DNA from: Clostridia bacterium
GTDB taxonomy: Bacteria > Bacillota > Clostridia > Oscillospirales > CAG-272
Assembly: GCA_017468385.1 (NCBI GenBank)
Contig: JAFUIQ010000011.1
Location: 65,622 to 129,621, forward strand
Direction: 5' to 3'
DNA: 64,000 nt
How positions within the stretch are numbered: position 1 is the first letter of the stretch; every line of letters starts with the position of its first letter. Shown piece by piece: positions 59,883 through 64,000 of the stretch. The translations under genes and the position numbers were made by a program. The notes beneath the pieces were generated by a model. That model worked only from the letters and a program-made list of their open reading frames with translations. It was not told where the DNA came from and did not search any database.

Positions 59883-61592
59883 ATGCTTCAACGATTTATC
59901 CGGTATTATAAACCCCATATGCGGCTGTTTATGGCCGATCTGGCCTGCGCACTTCTGTTGTCCTTCTGCGATCTGGTGTACCCCATGATCACCCGGGAGA
60001 TGATCAATGAGCACATCCCCAATCGGATGCTGGATTTGCTGCTCATCTGCGCCGCTGTCCTTCTCGGTATTTATATTCTGAAAATGTGCCTGAATTACTT
60101 CATCCAGTACTACGGCCATCTGGTGGGCGTGCGGATGCAGGCGGATATGCGCCGGGATGTGTTTGACCATCTGCAGAAACTGCCTTTTTCCTATTTCGAC
60201 AATCATAAAACGGGTACCATCATGTCCCGCATCACCAGCGACCTGATGGATATTACAGAACTGGCCCACCACGGGCCGGAGGATCTGTTTATCTCCCTCA
60301 TTATGCTGATCGGTTCCTTTATTCTGATGTGTGACATCTACGTGCCCTTGGCACTGATCGTGGTGGCAATGGTGCCGTTTATGGTATTCTTTGCCGCTAA
60401 AAAACGGCGTAAAATGAGCGATGCCTTTGCGGCCACCCGCGTGGAGATGGGCGAAATCAATGCCAATCTGGAAAACAGCATTTCCGGTATCCGGGTGTCC
60501 AAGGCGTACACCAACCGGGCGTACGAGAACAACAATTTTGCCGCAGGCAATAACCGATTCGTCCACGCCCGCACCGGGGCGTACAAGGTCATGGCGGAGT
60601 TTTCCGCCGGCACGACCATGATCGGGGATCTGCTGAATGTGGTTTTGTATCTGTCCGGCGGCCTTTTTGTCTACTATGGAAAAATCAATGTAGGTGACTT
60701 TGCCGCGTTCCTTCTCTACATCAGCGTGTTCATGAATCCCATCCGCCGGCTGATCGGCTTTGTGGAACAGTTCCAGAACGGTATGACGGGCTTCAAGCGG
60801 TTCGTGGAGATCATGGAAGCCCGGCCCGAGCAGGATGCTCCCGACGCGGTGGATGTGGGAACTCTGCGGGGCGAGATCGCCTTCAACGATGTGACCTTCT
60901 CCTACGACGACGGCAAGACAGTGCTGGATGGCCTGTCCTTCACCCTGGAGGCAGGCAAAACGCTGGCGCTGGTTGGCCCCTCCGGCGGCGGTAAAACCAC
61001 CATCTGCCATCTGATCCCCCGCTTCTACGAGGTGGATGGCGGATCCATCTCCATCGATGGGATGGATGTCCGGGCGATGAGCCGTTTGTCCCTGCGGCAT
61101 AACATCGGTATCGTGGCCCAGGATGTGTTCATGTTTAACGCGTCCATTTACGATAATATTGCCTACGGATGCCCCGACGCTACCCGCGAGGCGGTGGAAG
61201 AGGCGGCACGGCGTGCCAATATCCACGACTATATTTTGACCATGCCCGAGGGATATCAGACCGTGGTGGGCGAGCGGGGCATGAAGCTGTCCGGCGGCCA
61301 GAAGCAGAGATTGGCCATCGCCCGTATCTTTTTGAAGAATCCGCCGATCCTGATTCTGGATGAGGCCACCTCCGCCCTCGATAACGTGACGGAGCAGATG
61401 ATCCAGCACAGCCTGGAGGAGCTCTGTAAGGGCAGAACCACCATCGTGGTGGCTCACCGATTGACTACGGTGCGGAACGCAGACGAGATCCTGGTGGTGA
61501 CGGACAGCGGTATCGCGGAGCGGGGCAATCACGACAGCCTGCTTGCGCAAAATGGAATATACGCCGGCCTGTGGCGCGGCGTGGAAAAATAA
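59883..61592 (+). CDS. ABC exporter (TMD-NBD fusion), MsbA/multidrug-like
   Basis: A 569-residue half-transporter. Six membrane helices (about 15-290; LIGSFILMCDIYVPLALIVV is one pair). NBD: Walker A GPSGGGKTT (about 365), Q-loop VAQDVFMFN, signature LSGGQKQRLAIA, Walker B ILILDEATSALD, and VVAHRLTTV. It would work as a homodimer. The start is ATG 59883 with GAGGTTGTTGT before it; an upstream in-frame region has no function. It does not belong to the division cluster functionally; substrate unknown. It differs in sequence from the heterodimeric pair at 12358. Confidence 0.92.
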   Translation: MLQRFIRYYKPHMRLFMADLACALLLSFCDLVYPMITREMINEHIPNRMLDLLLICAAVLLGIYILKMCLNYFIQYYGHLVGVRMQADMRRDVFDHLQKLPFSYFDNHKTGTIMSRITSDLMDITELAHHGPEDLFISLIMLIGSFILMCDIYVPLALIVVAMVPFMVFFAAKKRRKMSDAFAATRVEMGEINANLENSISGIRVSKAYTNRAYENNNFAAGNNRFVHARTGAYKVMAEFSAGTTMIGDLLNVVLYLSGGLFVYYGKINVGDFAAFLLYISVFMNPIRRLIGFVEQFQNGMTGFKRFVEIMEARPEQDAPDAVDVGTLRGEIAFNDVTFSYDDGKTVLDGLSFTLEAGKTLALVGPSGGGKTTICHLIPRFYEVDGGSISIDGMDVRAMSRLSLRHNIGIVAQDVFMFNASIYDNIAYGCPDATREAVEEAARRANIHDYILTMPEGYQTVVGERGMKLSGGQKQRLAIARIFLKNPPILILDEATSALDNVTEQMIQHSLEELCKGRTTIVVAHRLTTVRNADEILVVTDSGIAERGNHDSLLAQNGIYAGLWRGVEK

Positions 61593-61632
61593 AAGGAGAT
61601 GCCATAAGGGTTATACTCTAAAGGATAATAAA

Positions 61633-61662
61633 AAAGGAAGCACGAATTTTCATGCTTCCTTT
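61633..61662 (+). terminator. Terminator of the ABC exporter
   Basis: AAAGGAAGCA / TGCTTCCTTT, a 10-bp perfect stem, followed by AATTATATC. Confidence 0.85.
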
Positions 61663-61689
61663 AATTATATCTTATACCATAACAAGCAG

Positions 61690-61711
61690 GACATTTGGGC
61701 GCCCAAGTGTC
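61690..61711. repeat. 22-bp palindrome in a convergent gap
   Basis: GACATTTGGGC directly abutting GCCCAAGTGTC; all 11 positions pair (one G-T). A second palindrome TTAGGT-GA-ACCTAA lies at 61717-61730. Both are between the ABC exporter and the leftward SMI1-like gene. Confidence 0.6.
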
Positions 61712-61755
61712 ACTCGTTAGGTGAACCTAAACCCCTTTGACTAACTCAAAAAAAC

Positions 61756-62340
61756 TTAATAAAACTTTGAAGTTGCAACCCATTTTATAAACTCCGCAAA
61801 AGTTCGTTTAGATGGAATAAAATCACGCAATTCATTATCCATCCAAATTTCACCAAAATGGTTTCCCGTGAGCACTAAACAATATTGATAAGTGCAACCC
61901 GCATAACAGATTGAAATCACACCACTATAGTATGGCATACTATCTGTATCGAGAGAATCAACATAAGCAAAAGGACATTTATCAAAGTGCTTGCATTTAG
62001 AACAAATTTCATCATCGTCAAGTTCGGGATTTATGCAATCCTTAAACCACTCTACAGGGTCTTGATTTTCGGTATGTAAAAAAGCTTTATCAAAGATAAA
62101 AGGTTGACTCAATAACTTGTTGTGATTATTAAGATTTGCACGTTTAATTCCGTTTACAATTCTTTCTTTACCATTAGGCATGGTAATACGAACGCCATTT
62201 CCAATATGCATCAAAAAATATTTATAATCTTCCGGTAAGGAAATGTTATTTGTTTTTTCAAATGTTTCGATTTCTGTTTGAGAAAGGTTGTCTTCGATTT
62301 TTTCGTATTTTATCTTTTTTAGAAAACTAAAAGTTTTCAT
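61756..62340 (-). CDS. SMI1/KNR4 (SUKH)-like protein
   Basis: A 194-residue AT-rich gene read leftward from ATG 62340, preceded by CGGGAGGTGCAAT. The SUKH fold begins TEIETFEKTNNISLPEDYKYFLM, with HIGNG and PNGKERIVNG loops; the C-terminal region (GNHFGEIWMDNELRDF) is a family strand pair. Four Cys in SKCKHFDKC and CYAGC suggest a zinc site or disulfide. SUKH proteins often act as immunity proteins against toxic nucleases in polymorphic toxin systems; no toxin is present here. Base composition contrasts with the neighbours, which suggests horizontal gain. Confidence 0.75.
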   Translation of the reverse strand: MKTFSFLKKIKYEKIEDNLSQTEIETFEKTNNISLPEDYKYFLMHIGNGVRITMPNGKERIVNGIKRANLNNHNKLLSQPFIFDKAFLHTENQDPVEWFKDCINPELDDDEICSKCKHFDKCPFAYVDSLDTDSMPYYSGVISICYAGCTYQYCLVLTGNHFGEIWMDNELRDFIPSKRTFAEFIKWVATSKFY

Positions 62341-62421
62341 ATTGCACCTCCCGAAATTTTATTCAATTGTAACTAAATACGCTACTGTAAGCAATAATAT
62401 TATTAAGCGATATAAAATGGT

Positions 62422-62453
62422 TATGCCAAGTATCCTTACGGGTACTTGGCATA
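62422..62453 (-). terminator. Terminator of the zinc-ribbon/mrnC unit
   Basis: On the complement TATGCCAAGTACCC-GTAA-GGATACTTGGCATA, 14 bp with one wobble pair, followed by ACCATTTTAT. Confidence 0.8.
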
Positions 62454-62469
62454 AATCATCTTCTTTTTG

Positions 62470-62850
62470 TTACCGTACAATCTCCTTGCCGCACCGGGCA
62501 CAGAATCTGGCATCCTTGGCCAGATCCGCACCGCAATAGGGACAGAATCCCGCCGCCGCCATATCTACGGTGCCGTTGGCGGTTTCCTTCATGCGGCGGA
62601 TGGTTCGCTCGTTTTCTGCGATCTGTCCTTTGAGTTTCTTGATCTCGGCGCACAGATTCTCAATCTCCGGATCGAGCTCGTCTCCGGCCCGGTACTTGCT
62701 GAAGCAGATCTCGCCGATCTGTTTTTTCAGTTCGTTTGCCTTTTCGTTTTTGCTGAAATTGCTGGCGTGCAGCTTGCCGATTTCCACCACTTCGTTGGTC
62801 TTGTCGGAAATCTTCTGCGCCCATTCGCTCATCTTATCCATGAAATCCAT
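62470..62850 (-). CDS. Zinc-ribbon protein with a coiled coil
   Basis: A 126-residue protein. I start it at ATG 62850 because GGAGGATCTACAT precedes it; an ATG at 62865 lies before that site. Residues about 10-90 are charged and helical, likely a coiled coil (FSKNEKANELKKQIGEI, EIKKLKGQIAENERTIRRM). The end carries a zinc ribbon CPYCG...CARCGKEIVR. It resembles small zinc-ribbon proteins of unknown function in Firmicutes. It follows mrnC by 40 bases and shares its transcript. Confidence 0.75.
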   Translation of the reverse strand: MDFMDKMSEWAQKISDKTNEVVEIGKLHASNFSKNEKANELKKQIGEICFSKYRAGDELDPEIENLCAEIKKLKGQIAENERTIRRMKETANGTVDMAAAGFCPYCGADLAKDARFCARCGKEIVR

Positions 62851-62890
62851 ATGTAGATCCTCCATGTTCTATTCTATGCAGGGACATTGA

Positions 62891-63292
62891 TTACGGTTCC
62901 GGTCCCATAATATCCGGGTAGGCAAGGCGGAACAGACATTCCATGCGATCCGTATCCCCCATCAGGTGCAGATAGGCAAAGAGCGCCTCAAATCCTGTAG
63001 CACGGCGGTATTGAGCCACGGTGGCCCGCTTCGGCACATTGGCGTGCACGGAGTTGCGTGCCCGGCGGTAGATGGCTTCCTCCTCCTCGGTCAAATGGGG
63101 GAGAATCCGCTCCAGGGCATCGCTTTGGGCGGCGGCGGTCACATAAGAGAGTGCCGTTTCGCTGGGGTGGGGTGCGTTGTTCAGCACCAATTGACGGCGG
63201 ACCAGCACCTCCAGCACCGCGTCACCCAGATAGGCCAATTGCGCGGAGGAGGCGGCTTGCGCCGCTTGTTGATTGTTCAAATTCGTATCCAT
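62891..63292 (-). CDS. mrnC: Mini-ribonuclease III (MrnC)
   Basis: A 133-residue RNase III domain without the dsRNA-binding domain, which trims 23S rRNA precursor ends in Bacillus. Catalytic and structural motifs: LAYLGDAVLEVLVRR near residue 20 (Asp), RRARNSVHANVPKRATVAQY, and the C-terminal HLMGDTDRMECLF. Its ATG lies only seven bases past the -10 of its own promoter and has no ribosome site, so the mRNA is probably leaderless. It is usually encoded beside cysS; here no cysS is visible. Confidence 0.92.
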   Translation of the reverse strand: MDTNLNNQQAAQAASSAQLAYLGDAVLEVLVRRQLVLNNAPHPSETALSYVTAAAQSDALERILPHLTEEEEAIYRRARNSVHANVPKRATVAQYRRATGFEALFAYLHLMGDTDRMECLFRLAYPDIMGPEP

Positions 63293-63298
63293 ACTATT

Positions 63299-63327
63299 AG
63301 TATAGCATCCGCCGCGGCGATTTGCAA
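63299..63327 (-). promoter_or_regulatory. Promoter giving a leaderless mrnC transcript
   Basis: On the complement TTGCAA (63322-63327), 17 bases, TGC-extended TATACT (63299-63304). The ATG at 63292 begins at the expected start point, leaving no leader. Confidence 0.75.
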
Positions 63328-63475
63328 GATGCGGCGAAAAAAAGATGCATCTTTTCCCATGGACGGACGTTTTTTCTCACTGTGTATGTACAGAAATGTG
63401 CAAAGTAACGGATCTTGTATTTTTACAAACAGTATATTTATATATTTTGATGGCATGAAAATATGGCATAACCGC

Positions 63476-63504
63476 TTGTTTGCGCGAAAAAAATGTGCTA
63501 TACT
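63476..63504 (+). promoter_or_regulatory. Promoter of the flavoprotein gene
   Basis: TTGTTT (63476-63481), 17 bases, TGC-extended TATACT (63499-63504). GAAACGGAGTGACAAC precedes the ATG at 63548. Confidence 0.75.
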
Positions 63505-63547
63505 TCTATTGAAGAAATACGTTTGCAGACGGAAACGGAGTGACAAC

Positions 63548-64000
63548 ATGATTTACGATGTACTGATTATCGGTGCAGGAATCACGGGGACGATGACGGC
63601 ACGCTGCCTGGCGGCATACGACTGCTCAGTGGCCGTGGCCGAGGCGGGACCGGACGTGGCCTGGGAGGCCACCCGTGCCAATTCCGCCATTATCCATGCG
63701 GGATACGATTGCGTTCCCGGCACCGTGAAAGCAAAAATGAACGTGCGCGGATGCGCCATGATGGAGGAGATCTGCCGCACGCTGGGCGTGTCCTACAAGA
63801 AGTGCGGATCCCATGTGGTAGCTTTCGGCGAGGAAGATGAGGCCACTCTGCGCGAACTGTACGACCGGGGCATCCGAAACGGTGTGACGGGCCTGCGGAT
63901 ACTGACCCGGGAGGAACTGCGGCAAATGGAGCCCAACATCTCCGAGGCGGCTACCGCCTCGCTGTGGGCACCCGGCGCGGGCATCGTGTGCCCCTATGGG
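63548..64000 (+). CDS. FAD-dependent oxidoreductase (GlpA-like), 3' cut by the window
   Basis: At least 151 residues are visible and the frame stays open at the window end. It starts MIYDVLIIGAGITGTMTA, the dinucleotide-binding loop of flavin oxidoreductases, followed by AEAGPDVAWEATRANSAI, the DAO/glycerol-3-phosphate-dehydrogenase-type FAD-site block, and HAGYDCVPGTVKAKMNV, which resembles the GlpA and L-2-hydroxyglutarate oxidase families. GGAG at nine bases precedes the ATG. The usual glpB-like or [2Fe-2S] domain partner would lie downstream, outside the window. Confidence 0.8.
   Translation, partial: MIYDVLIIGAGITGTMTARCLAAYDCSVAVAEAGPDVAWEATRANSAIIHAGYDCVPGTVKAKMNVRGCAMMEEICRTLGVSYKKCGSHVVAFGEEDEATLRELYDRGIRNGVTGLRILTREELRQMEPNISEAATASLWAPGAGIVCPYG

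Overview
The window looks like a chromosomal segment from an anaerobic Gram-positive of the class Clostridia, probably an Oscillospirales/Ruminococcaceae-type bacterium. It has a moderately GC-rich genome, consensus sigma-A promoters (TTGACA-17-TATAAT), AGGAGG ribosome sites, lipobox lipoproteins, a PASTA-tailed PBP in the mraZ-ftsZ cluster, a SpoVB-like flippase, DnaD/DnaI-like primosome proteins and MrnC. Taxonomy is inferred from gene content only.

Layout. (1) 2-7311: the end of an amino-acid-permease-like gene, then four tandem cobalamin-type radical SAM proteins and a GNAT-fold protein, joined by ATGA overlaps and closed by a strong terminator. (2) 7482-15986: a winged-helix regulator reading leftward. 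Divergent from it are a one-TM protein, two adjacent MutS-like ATPases that both carry Asn where the Walker B Asp is expected, and two half-size ABC exporters. Regions 1 and 2 are the most unusual parts of the window. (3) 16164-20787: tRNA-Glu, a ProX-type editing protein, a PiT-type permease divergent from a degenerate response regulator, and thiI. (4) 20785-21616: an AT-rich islet with a palindromic repeat and an orphan gene, bounded by inverted copies of a short 3' element. (5) 21614-28360, all leftward: a two-component system, an XRE regulator, a beta-helix protein and a SpoVB-like flippase. (6) 28540-34299: dCMP deaminase, a lipoprotein, rimI, tsaD, DnaD-like and DnaI-like primosome genes, and a sugar isomerase-like protein. 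(7) 34369-43539: a tiny Cys/Gly-tailed membrane protein, a zinc-ribbon protein, a Rad3-type helicase, typA, an HPr-like protein, uvrC, rsmD and coaD. (8) 43661-45382: an exonuclease/phosphatase-fold lipoprotein. (9) 45612-59781: the division and cell-wall cluster mraZ-rsmH-ftsL-PBP-murE-murF-mraY-ftsW-murG-ftsQ-ftsZ, without murD. (10) 59883-64000: an ABC exporter, an AT-rich SMI1/KNR4-like gene, a zinc-ribbon protein, mrnC (apparently leaderless) and the start of a GlpA-like flavoprotein.

How it works together. Regions 3 and 5-9 are mostly core functions: tRNA modification and editing, replication restart, repair, CoA synthesis and peptidoglycan synthesis with division. Regions 1 and 2 look accessory. 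The four radical SAM enzymes plus an acyltransferase-fold protein suggest a small-molecule or peptide modification pathway. The MutS-like pair with ABC exporters has no function I can name. No transposase, integrase, CRISPR array or rRNA was seen.
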